Assembly: GCA_002495625.1 (NCBI GenBank)
Contig: DAGC01000003.1
Span: forward strand, 1 to 64,000
Source: Methanobacterium sp. UBA375
Lineage (GTDB): Archaea; Methanobacteriota; Methanobacteria; Methanobacteriales; Methanobacteriaceae
Direction: 5' to 3'
DNA length: 64,000 nucleotides
The position numbers and the translations under genes are program-made. The notes under the pieces are model-generated. The model searched no databases. It saw only the letters and a list, made by a program, of their open reading frames with translations, and had not been told where the DNA came from. Of this stretch, positions 19,744 through 28,369 are shown one piece after another. Every line of letters begins with the position of its first letter. Position 1 is the first letter of the stretch.

Positions 19744-21123
19744 TCATTTGTTTTTAAAAGACTCTATAGCATCATCTACCACGTTTAGTATCGCCTGGGA
19801 GAGTATTTCATCGGTTCCATCCACCACGATGGGTATGTTATCGCAGTAGATCACTTCCAGCCCGGCTTCCAGGGCGTCCTTGGTGGCCACATCCACTGCA
19901 GCTGCTTTGAGTTCGGTGAGCATCACATCTGCCTCATCGATGTGTTTCTCTATGTCCTTCTGCAGTAAGGGTCGGTTGGATAAATGTGGAGTAGTCCCCA
20001 CCACTTTACATCTGTAGTTGTCCTCGAGATACTCTATTAAAACACTTTGTATAGATTCCGGGGCCGTGGTTGCAAATAACACGTTTTTACCCTCCATATC
20101 ATCTAAAGGTTTGGGTCTAAACACGGTGCTGATGACCGTTGCCTCTGGATTTATTTTCCGTATGAATTTTTCCAGGCCCTCCACCTTCTCCGGGGTGGCC
20201 ATGGGCATTTCGCACATGGTTATGACCACTAAATCCGCGAGTTCCACCCGAAATGGTCCGAAGAACCTTTCTATATTGATCAAAGGTTGGTTGGCCCCTA
20301 CCAGTACTATATGTTTATCCGTCCTTACCGGTGGTATGGCTGCCCCGCTCCCTTCTAGTATCACGAATTCTGCGTCGACTTCGTTGGCGAGTTTGGCTCC
20401 TTTGGTCATGTTGGTGATGAAAACTTCACCCACCATTCCACCGCCGCATCTCCTGCAGCCTATGGTTAATATTCTGCTCATCAGGGCGTCTTCCCAGTGG
20501 TCTGATGCCGCGTGGATCCCCTTATCAGATTGTTCCATGAGGAACTGTGGTGTTATCTTTATCTCGTCCCCTCTGACTATCTCCGGTTCCTCTGGTCCGC
20601 CCCTTCCCATGGCCACCACACATGGGTTGTAGTTATGTTGATGTATAACCCGGGCGGCATAGGCTGAGACAGCGGTTTTACCGATCCTCTTACCAGTACC
20701 CAGTATCTTCAGGGAAGGTTTCTCCAGGATGTCATGTTCGCCCAGGGGGAAGAATTTAAAATCAGGCCCTTCATAGGGTATTCCCCGGGAGAGGACTATA
20801 TTTGCTATTTTAAACCTTTTAGAATAATCGACGATGGGTTCGTCGCTCAGGTCCATCACCACATCGGCGTCATATTCAGCTATCTTCTCATTTATGAGAT
20901 CGTAAGGGATTTTATGGTGATCCGGTCCAAAGTGGACTTTTCTTTCCAGTTTCTCTGTAATATCCTCTTCAGATACTTCTCGTAACTTTTCAGTGCCGCC
21001 AATAAATATTACAGCCACGATCTCATTGTACTCAATACTATCTAAAGTATCTAATGCTGATTTTGTAACCGGTATGTAGTGTTCTCCATCCACCAGGCAG
21101 ATCATCCTTCTCAAGCTATCCAC
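19744..21123 (-). CDS. cpgS: Cyclic 2,3-diphosphoglycerate synthetase
   Basis: A 459-residue enzyme that closes 2,3-diphosphoglycerate to the cyclic form with ATP, the solute found at high levels in Methanobacteriales and Methanothermus. The N-terminus MICLVDGEHYIPVT and the P-loop GTGKRIGKTAVSAYAAR (central part) are as I know from the Methanothermus fervidus enzyme, about 460 residues long. I choose the GTG at 21123 because GGGGG stands seven bases before it; the longer TTG form at 21156 has no ribosome site, and ATG 21105 is an alternative. It is the first gene of a possible pair with the deformylase-like gene. It is a strong marker for the lineage. Confidence 0.93.
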   Translation of the reverse strand: MDSLRRMICLVDGEHYIPVTKSALDTLDSIEYNEIVAVIFIGGTEKLREVSEEDITEKLERKVHFGPDHHKIPYDLINEKIAEYDADVVMDLSDEPIVDYSKRFKIANIVLSRGIPYEGPDFKFFPLGEHDILEKPSLKILGTGKRIGKTAVSAYAARVIHQHNYNPCVVAMGRGGPEEPEIVRGDEIKITPQFLMEQSDKGIHAASDHWEDALMSRILTIGCRRCGGGMVGEVFITNMTKGAKLANEVDAEFVILEGSGAAIPPVRTDKHIVLVGANQPLINIERFFGPFRVELADLVVITMCEMPMATPEKVEGLEKFIRKINPEATVISTVFRPKPLDDMEGKNVLFATTAPESIQSVLIEYLEDNYRCKVVGTTPHLSNRPLLQKDIEKHIDEADVMLTELKAAAVDVATKDALEAGLEVIYCDNIPIVVDGTDEILSQAILNVVDDAIESFKNK

Positions 21124-21294
21124 AAATAAACCCCCAGAAAAAGTTGCTATAATCAAAATAGAAACGTTTTAGATTAAAAACGGTTCCATAATTAAAATAC
21201 GATAAATTATTAAGGTATTATTTCATCAAGATTTAAACTAGAAATTAAGAATACAACTGTCATCATTTACAGATTTGAATACGCGTCCGAATAT

Positions 21295-21639
21295 TTATCT
21301 CATGCTCATTATTTTCGCATTTTGAGTTTTTTCATACTTCATCGTGTCGTTATCCTGTACCTTGATCAGTTCCCTTCTTGATCTTTTCACCAACTCGTTG
21401 AGCCCGTTAGAAATGTTAGAAGACATTCCTCCATTGTTGTTTGCGAGGACTTCGGATATAGTATTGGACAAGACAAAAATAGCATATTTATGTTCGGCTT
21501 TGGTACGGTGAATGTGGTGGGGGCTTATGTTAAGGCCAAGATAATCTTTACATTCCTCCTTTAACTCGTATTCTTCATCCATATTTTTTAACACGTATAC
21601 CAAAAATTGATGTAGCTGAATGAGTTCATCTTTGTACAT
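21295..21639 (-). CDS. UPF0058 family protein
   Basis: A 114-residue protein starting MYKDELIQLHQFLVYV, the typical opening of UPF0058, a small archaeal family of unknown function. Two His in SPHHIHRTKAEHK (near residue 40-50) are conserved in memory and may bind metal. The start ATG at 21639 matches the family start and has AAAGGTG nine bases upstream; the GTG at 21651 is inside that ribosome site. The C-terminus is basic. It is a single gene between cpgS and the divergent hisD. No partner is evident. Confidence 0.8.
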   Translation of the reverse strand: MYKDELIQLHQFLVYVLKNMDEEYELKEECKDYLGLNISPHHIHRTKAEHKYAIFVLSNTISEVLANNNGGMSSNISNGLNELVKRSRRELIKVQDNDTMKYEKTQNAKIMSMR

Positions 21640-21810
21640 ATTATCTGACACCTTTACTAATTCAAGTTCTAGTGGGCATGTTACTTATATTGTAGATGGT
21701 GGTTCATTACAGATAAAATAATTTAAATACGGATTTTGTTATAAATCAAGTATTTGTTATTAACAAACGTTTCACATGCCAAAGTATAGTATCGATGATC
21801 TGCTAAATAA

Positions 21811-21847
21811 AGGTTTTGACCGATACCAATAAAATTCACCAAAACCT
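21811..21847. repeat. Inverted repeat AGGTTTTG/CAAAACCT upstream of hisD
   Basis: Eight-base perfect arms at 21811-21818 and 21840-21847, separated by 21 bases, lie 75 bases before the hisD start. This may be a regulator site for histidine synthesis or an RNA hairpin; neither can be shown here. The rest of the 280-base gap is AT-rich with no gene seen. Confidence 0.35.
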
Positions 21848-21921
21848 AATAAGTTATTAAATCATAAAATTAATAAGAACATTAAATATTTTACCGTAAA
21901 ACTCTGATAAACTGTGATAGG

Positions 21922-23211
21922 ATGAAAATCTCTAAATTAAAACAAATAAAAAAGGAAAACAGAGATAAACTTCTGGGAAGGTCCCAAATTGGGGCCGAAG
22001 TAGTTTTAGATACTGTAAGTAAGATTATTGGTGATGTACGTCACGATAAAGACCAAGCACTGATAAGTTTTTGTGAAAAATTTGACGGGGTTAAACTCGA
22101 AAATCTGCAGGTTCCACAGGACATAATTGAAAGAAGTACCAGCCAGGTGGACGAAACCTTATTAGATGCACTCAACCAGGCAGCTGAAAATATCCAAAAA
22201 TTTCACCAGGCACAGCTACCACCAGAATGGATCTGCAACGTAACTGAAGGAGTCTCCGCCGGCCAGATAATACGACCAGTGGAAACCGTTGGCTGTTACA
22301 TACCCGGAGGCAGGGCAGTATACCTATCCACTATACTCATGACAATCATACCCGCCAGGATAGCCGGAGTCAGCCGGATCATCTGCTGCACACCCCCGGA
22401 TGAAAAGGGGAAGGTAAAAAAGGAAATACTGGCAGCGGCCCGTCTTGCAGGTGCAGATGAAATATACTCAGTAGGAGGGGCGCAGGCTGTAGCTGCCATG
22501 GCCTACGGAACAGAAACCATACCCCGGGTGGATAAAATAGTAGGCCCCGGGAACATATACGTCACCACGGCCAAAAAATTAGTCTACGGAGACGTGGACA
22601 TCGACTTTCCTGCAGGACCATCAGAAGTACTGATCATAGCAGACGAAACAGCCAACCCAGAGTACATAGCAATAGACCTCATGGCCCAGGCAGAACACGA
22701 CCCAGACGCAGCATGTGTACTGGTAACCACCTCTGAAGAACTGGCAGAATCCGTAAATAACATCATCAAAGACGAGGTTAAATCTGCACCCAGAAGGGAA
22801 ATCATCGAAGAATCCCTGGATAAATTCGGACAGATCATACTGGCGGATAATCTAATGGAAGCCGTTGAATTTTCCAACCAGTACGCCCCGGAACACCTCA
22901 TCATCATGACCCTTGAACCGGAAAAGATACTGGAAAATATAACCAGTGCCGGTTCCATATTCCTGGGAGAGTTAACACCCGTAGCTGCCGGGGATTACGG
23001 TTCAGGAACCAATCATGTCCTCCCCACCTCGGGATGCGCCCGTTTCTATGGTGGCCTTTCCACAGAATCATTCCTTAAAAAACCAACGGTACAGCGCCTC
23101 ACAGAAGAAGGGCTGAAGAACCTGGAGAAGATGGTCATCACCCTGGCCGAGTACGAGGGGCTTTACTCACATGCAGAATCCTTCCGGAAACGTTTGAAGG
23201 ATATTAAATAA
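21922..23211 (+). CDS. hisD: Histidinol dehydrogenase
   Basis: A 429-residue enzyme for the last two steps of histidine synthesis, the NAD-dependent oxidation of histidinol to histidine, active as a zinc dimer in the cytoplasm. Recognised parts are PGGRAVYLSTILM (near residue 125), the long GPGNIYVTTAKKLVYGDVDID region, and the zinc ligands in LMAQAEHDPDA (Gln and His), VAAGDYGSGTNHVLPT (Asp) and LYSHAESFRKR (His). Length matches the family. No other his gene is nearby, as is common in methanogens. The start has only a weak TAGG directly upstream. Its codon use, rich in ATA and CCC/CCA, is like that of neighbouring core genes. Confidence 0.96.
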   Translation: MKISKLKQIKKENRDKLLGRSQIGAEVVLDTVSKIIGDVRHDKDQALISFCEKFDGVKLENLQVPQDIIERSTSQVDETLLDALNQAAENIQKFHQAQLPPEWICNVTEGVSAGQIIRPVETVGCYIPGGRAVYLSTILMTIIPARIAGVSRIICCTPPDEKGKVKKEILAAARLAGADEIYSVGGAQAVAAMAYGTETIPRVDKIVGPGNIYVTTAKKLVYGDVDIDFPAGPSEVLIIADETANPEYIAIDLMAQAEHDPDAACVLVTTSEELAESVNNIIKDEVKSAPRREIIEESLDKFGQIILADNLMEAVEFSNQYAPEHLIIMTLEPEKILENITSAGSIFLGELTPVAAGDYGSGTNHVLPTSGCARFYGGLSTESFLKKPTVQRLTEEGLKNLEKMVITLAEYEGLYSHAESFRKRLKDIK

Positions 23212-23231
23212 TAGATGTCAGAAATATATTT

Positions 23232-23310
23232 AATCCAGATTTACAGATTTATATAAAATAAATCCAAATTTACAGATTAATAATAATACAATCCAGATTT
23301 ATATAAAATG
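23232..23310 (+). promoter_or_regulatory. Triplicated element with two TATA boxes before aspS
   Basis: A segment beginning AATCCAGATTTACAGATTTA and running into a TATATAAAAT box starts at 23232. It is followed by a related copy AATCCAAATTTACAGATTAA at 23261-23280 and a shorter copy ATCCAGATTTATATAAAATG at 23291-23310. Two copies contain the same TATATAAAAT box. Two tandem promoters for aspS are likely; the duplication may be recent slippage. Confidence 0.5.
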
Positions 23311-23405
23311 GGAACATAAATAGGATGGAATACTCCCCCCTCATTTTAATTTTAACACTTAACAAACTAAAATGGTTTAATATTTTATTTAGAGGTGAAT
23401 TAGAA

Positions 23406-24725
23406 TTGACGCAAACAGAACATAAATGTATGAGAACTCACTATTCCAGGGAAATAACCCCAGAACTTAATGGAGAAGAAATCATAATCCAGGGATGGAT
23501 ACATGAGATCCGGGACCTGGGCGGTATCGTATTCGTACTTTTACGTGACAGGGACGGCATTACTCAGGTCACCGCACCCAGTAAAAAGGTGGAAGGAGAA
23601 CTTTTCAAAGAGATCCAGGGATTGAAGAAGGAATCAGTGATAACCGTAAGAGGGAAGGTACAGGAATCACCCAAGGCACCTGGCGGTGTGGAAATAATAC
23701 CCATCCGGGTCCGGGTTCTAAACGAATCCAAACTACCCCTACCCCTGGACACTACGGAGAAGGTAAGGGCAGAGATAGACACCAGACTGGACAGCAGATT
23801 TTTGGACCTGAGAAAACACAACGTAAGCAGCATATTCAGGATTAAAAGCAGGATGCTCCACTCTGTACGGGTTTTTTTAGAAGAAAATGGTTACATCGAG
23901 ATCAACACCCCTAAACTGGTAGCATCAGCAACCGAGGGGGGAACCGAGCTATTCCCCATCACTTACTTTGAAAGGGAAGCTTTCCTGGGGCAGAGCCCCC
24001 AGCTCTACAAGCAGATCATGATGGCCTCCGGGTTTGATAAAGTATATGAGATAGCGCCTATCTTCCGTGCCGAGGAACACGACACTCTACGTCACCTGAA
24101 CGAGGCCATATCTATAGATCTAGAGGCTGCCTTCTGCGACCATGAGGATGTGATGCAGATCCTGGAACAGCTGGTTTCAAATGCTTTAAAGGACGTGGAA
24201 AAACACTGCCAGAATGAACTGGAAACCCTGAACATTGATCTGGAAGTGCCCAAAACGCCGTTTGAAAGAGTGGACTACGACGATGTGGTGGATCTGGTCA
24301 ACTCCAAAGGAGTGCCCCTGCGCCATGGGGAAGACCTGTCAAGGGCCGCTGAAAAAGCAATGGGTGAAATAAAGGACAGATACTACTTCATAACAGGATG
24401 GCCCACGGATATAAAGCCTTTCTACGTCATGCCCAGTGAAGAAGACCCGGCTAAAAGCTGTGCCTTCGACCTGATGTACCGGGACCTGGAGATCTCCTCC
24501 GGGGCCAAGAGGGTACACCTGCACGATTTACTGGTCGAAAAGATCAAAAAACAGGGACTCAATCCTGACTCATTCAACAGGTACCTGGCAGCGTTTGAAT
24601 ACGGGATGCCGCCACACGCCGGATGGGGACTCGGAGCCGAGAGATTCACCATGTGCATCACCGGAGCCAAGAACATAAGGGAAACTGTGCTGTTTCCTAG
24701 GGATAGGCGAAGGCTTACCCCTTAA
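23406..24725 (+). CDS. aspS: Aspartyl-tRNA synthetase, archaeal type
   Basis: A 439-residue class IIb synthetase that loads Asp on tRNA. It has the N-terminal OB-fold anticodon domain (GWIHEIRDLGG near residue 34), motif 2 FRAEEHDTLRHLNEA and motif 3 GWGLGAERFTMCITG. The start is TTG at 23406, with GAGGTGAA seven bases before; an ATG at 23430 is the alternative, and the longer upstream frame is not credible. The His in GWIHEI and the Pro in QESPKAPGG are what I recall for non-discriminating AspRS, which also loads tRNA-Asn before amidation by GatCAB; this is inference. A triplicated promoter region precedes it. Length is normal. Confidence 0.95.
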   Translation: MTQTEHKCMRTHYSREITPELNGEEIIIQGWIHEIRDLGGIVFVLLRDRDGITQVTAPSKKVEGELFKEIQGLKKESVITVRGKVQESPKAPGGVEIIPIRVRVLNESKLPLPLDTTEKVRAEIDTRLDSRFLDLRKHNVSSIFRIKSRMLHSVRVFLEENGYIEINTPKLVASATEGGTELFPITYFEREAFLGQSPQLYKQIMMASGFDKVYEIAPIFRAEEHDTLRHLNEAISIDLEAAFCDHEDVMQILEQLVSNALKDVEKHCQNELETLNIDLEVPKTPFERVDYDDVVDLVNSKGVPLRHGEDLSRAAEKAMGEIKDRYYFITGWPTDIKPFYVMPSEEDPAKSCAFDLMYRDLEISSGAKRVHLHDLLVEKIKKQGLNPDSFNRYLAAFEYGMPPHAGWGLGAERFTMCITGAKNIRETVLFPRDRRRLTP

Positions 24726-24741
24726 ATTTAATTTTTTTAAT

Positions 24742-25098
24742 CTAAACCTTTCTATTTTTTTCAACAAGGTCTTTATAGTAACCTAGGAAGTCTTCCTTGA
24801 AAAATTCCAGATCATCATCGACTATATCCTCACAAATATCAAACTGGGACTCAGCATAGGTTATGTGTAACTCAATACACTCTCTATTTACATTTACTAC
24901 GGTTTCAACCCCTGACACTCCACTTTTATATGATGGGATATAATTTTCTAATTCCTTTTCCATCAGGACCCATATTTCGTTCACCCAGTTATCATCTTCG
25001 AATGTTAAAATGAACTCTTTATCGGATGTTTTTAAATCAGTTCCAAAGTTTTCACGTTCTTCAAATTCAATGAGTTCCAGCATAGATATATCTTCCAT
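24742..25098 (-). CDS. Hypothetical acidic protein coupled to an MFS gene
   Basis: A 118-residue, very acidic soluble protein of unknown family. Its start ATG overlaps the stop codon of the upstream MFS gene by one base (TAATG), so the two are translationally coupled and probably work together or are at least co-regulated. The sequence has an aromatic, Asp/Glu-rich middle (EDDNWVNEIWVLME) and a C-terminal helix (FFKEDFLGYYKDLVEKNRK). No Cys cluster, P-loop or membrane segment is seen. The operator-like palindrome before the MFS gene would control this gene too. Confidence 0.65.
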   Translation of the reverse strand: MEDISMLELIEFEERENFGTDLKTSDKEFILTFEDDNWVNEIWVLMEKELENYIPSYKSGVSGVETVVNVNRECIELHITYAESQFDICEDIVDDDLEFFKEDFLGYYKDLVEKNRKV

Positions 25099-26300
25099 TA
25101 AAGTTTTTCAACACTTTTTATTGATTTTTTAATTAGAAATGACAATCCCACTCCAACGATTAATATAAGTCCCATGACCAGATAAGGTAATGAGTTAATA
25201 CCTGTATTCAATAAATTAACGGCAAATAAAGGACCGATACCTGCTCCTATAAATAAGATAAGGGTATGAAGAGAGAGGGCAGATCCTCGTGCTTTTCCTC
25301 CAACCTGGGCTACAATAGTGATGAGAGCTGGAGCTGCAATAGCGATACCCGCCACAAATATTACACTTAACACGATAAGCAGTATCACGTTAGAAACAAT
25401 TCCCAATAATATTAGACTGATGGATGATATTATTAACCCAGTAGTAAGAACACTTGAAACATCAAATTTCCTGGCCAGTAACCCAGATGTGGGTGCAAGA
25501 ATAATGCCTAATATTCCTATGGCTCGCACATACAAAATTTCGTTACTGTTAAGATTGAATGTAGATCCACTTAAATAATACCCTAATGCTGTATACATGC
25601 CCATCATAGTCATTAAAAACATTATATCTACTACATAACAGAGTACTAATGATTTTAACTTAAATAAAGATGCCATATCAATAACAGATTTTTTAATACT
25701 GCTTTTAGCACGCTGGATGTTATCCTGGGGTAAAGCCATTATTGAAAAGAGGGTCATAAAGTAGAACATTCCCATAATATAAAACACGTAGTTCCAGCTC
25801 AGATACTGGTTAATGTAGCTGCTTATGACCTGACCAACTATTCCTGCCATTAAAAATGCGGTGATCAGGAACCCCGTGGATGTTATCTTTTTGTTATCTG
25901 GAAACATCTCTGCAATGTAGGCAAGTGCAACTGGTGAAAATGCAGCGGCTGCAGCTCCCTGAACTCCTCTAAGAGCAATAACCCAGTATATATTATCGTA
26001 TAAACCAACAAGAGGAGATACTATGGTCAACATACCTAAACCTATCAACATGATTTTTTTACGACCATACTGATCGGACAAAGGCCCATATATTAAACAA
26101 GCCATAGCATAAAAGATAGAAAAAATAGTACTGGTCCAGGCGGTCACATTAGAAGATACGTTTAATGTTGATGAAAACACCGATATCAGGGGAATGGTGA
26201 GATACATGCTGGACATCACTATCAAACCGCCCCAGAAAAAGATCAGCGTTATTAAACTGTAGTTTAAACTTGAACTTTTTTGAATCCGTTGTTCACTCAC
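25098..26300 (-). CDS. MFS transporter, 12-segment exporter type
   Basis: A 400-residue membrane protein with about 12 hydrophobic segments. The motif A loop GPLSDQYGRKK lies between segments 2 and 3 (near residue 72), and RGVQGAAAAAFSPVALAYI lies in segment 4. This fits the drug/metabolite exporter side of the MFS, like bacterial YnfM-type proteins; substrate unknown. The start ATG?/GTG region has AAAGGTGTTTGAGTG before it. It is the first gene of a two-gene unit with the 118-residue protein. A TATA-like element and a 19-base palindrome (26326-26344), shared with four other sites in the window, lie just upstream. It is divergent from a MarR regulator gene, a classic efflux layout. Confidence 0.88.
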   Translation of the reverse strand: MSEQRIQKSSSLNYSLITLIFFWGGLIVMSSMYLTIPLISVFSSTLNVSSNVTAWTSTIFSIFYAMACLIYGPLSDQYGRKKIMLIGLGMLTIVSPLVGLYDNIYWVIALRGVQGAAAAAFSPVALAYIAEMFPDNKKITSTGFLITAFLMAGIVGQVISSYINQYLSWNYVFYIMGMFYFMTLFSIMALPQDNIQRAKSSIKKSVIDMASLFKLKSLVLCYVVDIMFLMTMMGMYTALGYYLSGSTFNLNSNEILYVRAIGILGIILAPTSGLLARKFDVSSVLTTGLIISSISLILLGIVSNVILLIVLSVIFVAGIAIAAPALITIVAQVGGKARGSALSLHTLILFIGAGIGPLFAVNLLNTGINSLPYLVMGLILIVGVGLSFLIKKSIKSVEKL

Positions 26301-26325
26301 TCAAACACCTTTTTATTTATATCAC

Positions 26326-26344
26326 ATCACGATTATATCGTAAT
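26326..26344. promoter_or_regulatory. Shared palindrome, site A (before MFS gene)
   Basis: ATCACGATTATATCGTAAT: arms ACGAT and ATCGT around TAT. It is one of five related sites in the window. On the minus strand a TATA-like ATTTATATAATATTA directly precedes it, so a bound protein would block transcription start of the MFS gene at 26300. Confidence 0.65.
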
Positions 26345-26507
26345 ATTATATAAATATTGTTAAATTTAATCGAGCTTATTGTTTTAAAAAAATACTTAAA
26401 ATCATCCCTCCAAAACCAGGTGAACTAAAAATAACTGCTTTTTCTAATGATATTGTATCTATTGACTAATTAGGAAGCTTTATATGGGATGATACCATGA
26501 TGAATAG

Positions 26508-26527
26508 ATAGTCCCATATCGGACTAT
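26508..26527. promoter_or_regulatory. Inverted repeat ATAGTCC-N6-GGACTAT before a MarR gene
   Basis: Perfect seven-base arms at 26508-26514 and 26521-26527 lie 10 bases before the MarR ATG. MarR dimers bind palindromes of about this size, so autoregulation is likely. The core differs from the AYGAT-TAT-ATCGT sites. Confidence 0.6.
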
Positions 26528-26537
26528 TGGGTGAACT

Positions 26538-26990
26538 ATGAAGAGCGATAAAATACATCTACAGTTGAAAGAATTCAATACCATCTTAAAGGAAACCGAT
26601 GCCATTTACAGCAGATTGGCAAGACAAATCGGTTTATCGGACTGTGGTTTCTGGTTGATGTATTCCATCCGTGAAGCAGATGGAAAGTGCACCCAGAGAG
26701 AACTCTGTGACCAGTGGATAATGAGCAAACAAACTGTAAACTCCGCACTAAAAAAGCTGGAAAAAAAGGGTTACATCACACTGACCTCATCCAAGACAGA
26801 TAAGCGCATCAAATACATCACACTGACAGACGAAGGCATTCAATATGCTCAAAAGACAATTGACATCGTTTTTGGATTGGAAAAGCTTGCTTTAGAAAAA
26901 ATGAGCCCATCAGAACGTGTTAATATGATTAAAACCGCCCAGAAATATCAGGAGTTGTTCCTGGCAGAAACTAAACGCTTTTTGAAATAA
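26538..26990 (+). CDS. MarR-family transcriptional regulator
   Basis: A 150-residue winged-helix regulator. The recognition part reads TQRELCDQWIMSKQTVNSALKKLEKKGYI (residues about 53-81), followed by the wing TSSKTDKRIKYITLTDEG, both typical of MarR. MarR dimers usually repress efflux genes and are released by small aromatic or oxidising compounds. It lies between an exporter gene on the left (divergent) and an exporter gene on the right (same strand), so it probably controls one or both. An ATAGTCC/GGACTAT palindrome covers its own translation start. The ribosome site is GGGTGA. Codon use seems less AT-biased than in adjoining accessory genes; transfer from Firmicutes is possible. Confidence 0.88.
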   Translation: MKSDKIHLQLKEFNTILKETDAIYSRLARQIGLSDCGFWLMYSIREADGKCTQRELCDQWIMSKQTVNSALKKLEKKGYITLTSSKTDKRIKYITLTDEGIQYAQKTIDIVFGLEKLALEKMSPSERVNMIKTAQKYQELFLAETKRFLK

Positions 26991-27130
26991 TAATTTTAGA
27001 ATTACTTCAGTAAATTCTATTTATAAAACGTTTTTTAATAATCCTGAACTGATCTAGCGAGTATTCTCAAAATATACAATTTACCGAATAAATAAGATAA
27101 AATAGCAATCTAAAAAAGGAAGAATAGCTA

Positions 27131-28327
27131 ATGAACAACATAAACAACGATAAAGGGAAACTTTGGTCAAAAGACTACGTACTACTAATGATTTCTAATT
27201 TTTTCCTGTTCTTTGGGGATATTTTGTTACTGCCAGTGCTGCCTGTTTATGTGAAACAGAATGGTGTTTCTGATATCCAGGTGGGCATCGTAATCGCTAT
27301 ATTTTTTGCAACATCGTTACTCATGCGGATGTTCACATCCAGAGCATCGGCGCGGTTCGGAAAAAGGACAGTTTTGTTGTTGTCAGTATCCTGTTTTGCC
27401 CTGTCTATGCTGGGCTATTATCTGTTCGCTAGTTTGATAGCGATTATAGTTATCAGGATGGTTCAGGGTTTAAGTTTCGGTGCATCATCAACACTATATA
27501 GTGCAGTAACGGCTAATATCATACCAAATGAAAGAATGGGGGAGGGCTTTGGCTATTTTGGCTTATTAATGACCATAGCTACTGCTCTCGGACCGCTTCT
27601 AGGTGCAGCAGCAGTCTCTTTACCAGATTACAACTGGGTATTCCTGGTTGCTCTTCTACTTGGAATGACCGGGTTACTATCAACCTGTTTCATCACGGTT
27701 GACAATCGCCAAACACCTATCAAAAAGTTCAGAACAAAGGACTTCCTTTCAGATATGATTGAGCCGAAAGTGTTCTATGAGGCCGTCTTTTTGCTATTGG
27801 TTGGTTTGGCAATGGGAGGTTACAATACATATGTTATTTTATTCGCCAGAGAAATAAGTGTCACGAATATAGCTGTCTACTTCCTTGCAACAGCACTGGC
27901 AGAATTAATCGTACGAACATTCAGCGGCAAGCTATATGACAGGAAAGGTATGAACATTGTAGTGATACCCGGAGCAATGGCTGGAATCATCAGCTGTGTT
28001 GTGATGGCAAACGCGACCAATTTGGCCATGATATCCATGTCCGGCTTCTTGTTCGGGACAGCCATAGGGATGATTTTTCCGGTGATGGAAGCTAGCGCGA
28101 TGAAAAAAGTAGACTCTGAACGTAGAATAGCAGCCAGTGCAACTTTGTTAAATCTTCTTGACATCGGTTCTGTGCTGGGTCCATTACTGTTCGGAGTTAT
28201 GATACAGCTGTCTGGCTACCCAGATACGTTCCTCCTTTCCAGTCTGATTTTTATGGCAATGGCTATTATACCCTTTGTCGTTAATATAATCAAAAGAAAG
28301 AGCAAAAACAACCAGATCAATACATGA
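27131..28327 (+). CDS. MFS transporter, Firmicutes-like
   Basis: A 398-residue membrane protein with 12 predicted segments. Early it reads LPVLPVYVKQNGVSDIQVG, then TSRASARFGKRTV as motif A (near residue 72), and GYFGLLMTIATALGPLLGA as motif C in segment 5. The sequence looks very much like sugar/drug MFS exporters of Firmicutes. It follows the MarR gene by 140 bases on the same strand, and GGAAG lies 12 bases before the ATG. It is likely part of a MarR-controlled resistance unit that came from bacteria; the substrate is unknown. It is convergent with the next MFS gene, 43 bases apart. Confidence 0.87.
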   Translation: MNNINNDKGKLWSKDYVLLMISNFFLFFGDILLLPVLPVYVKQNGVSDIQVGIVIAIFFATSLLMRMFTSRASARFGKRTVLLLSVSCFALSMLGYYLFASLIAIIVIRMVQGLSFGASSTLYSAVTANIIPNERMGEGFGYFGLLMTIATALGPLLGAAAVSLPDYNWVFLVALLLGMTGLLSTCFITVDNRQTPIKKFRTKDFLSDMIEPKVFYEAVFLLLVGLAMGGYNTYVILFAREISVTNIAVYFLATALAELIVRTFSGKLYDRKGMNIVVIPGAMAGIISCVVMANATNLAMISMSGFLFGTAIGMIFPVMEASAMKKVDSERRIAASATLLNLLDIGSVLGPLLFGVMIQLSGYPDTFLLSSLIFMAMAIIPFVVNIIKRKSKNNQINT

Positions 28328-28369
28328 AACTCCCAATCAACAGGCCTAAATCCTAACACTATTCACAGT

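Noticed and set aside
20018..20632. 204-residue open frame opposite cpgS
   Set aside because: Shadow of a well-recognised gene; Ser/Pro/Leu-rich with no start signal.
26538..26990. This MarR as the proven regulator of the five shared palindromes
   Set aside because: Its own start carries a different palindrome (ATAGTCC/GGACTAT), so the link is not supported beyond proximity.
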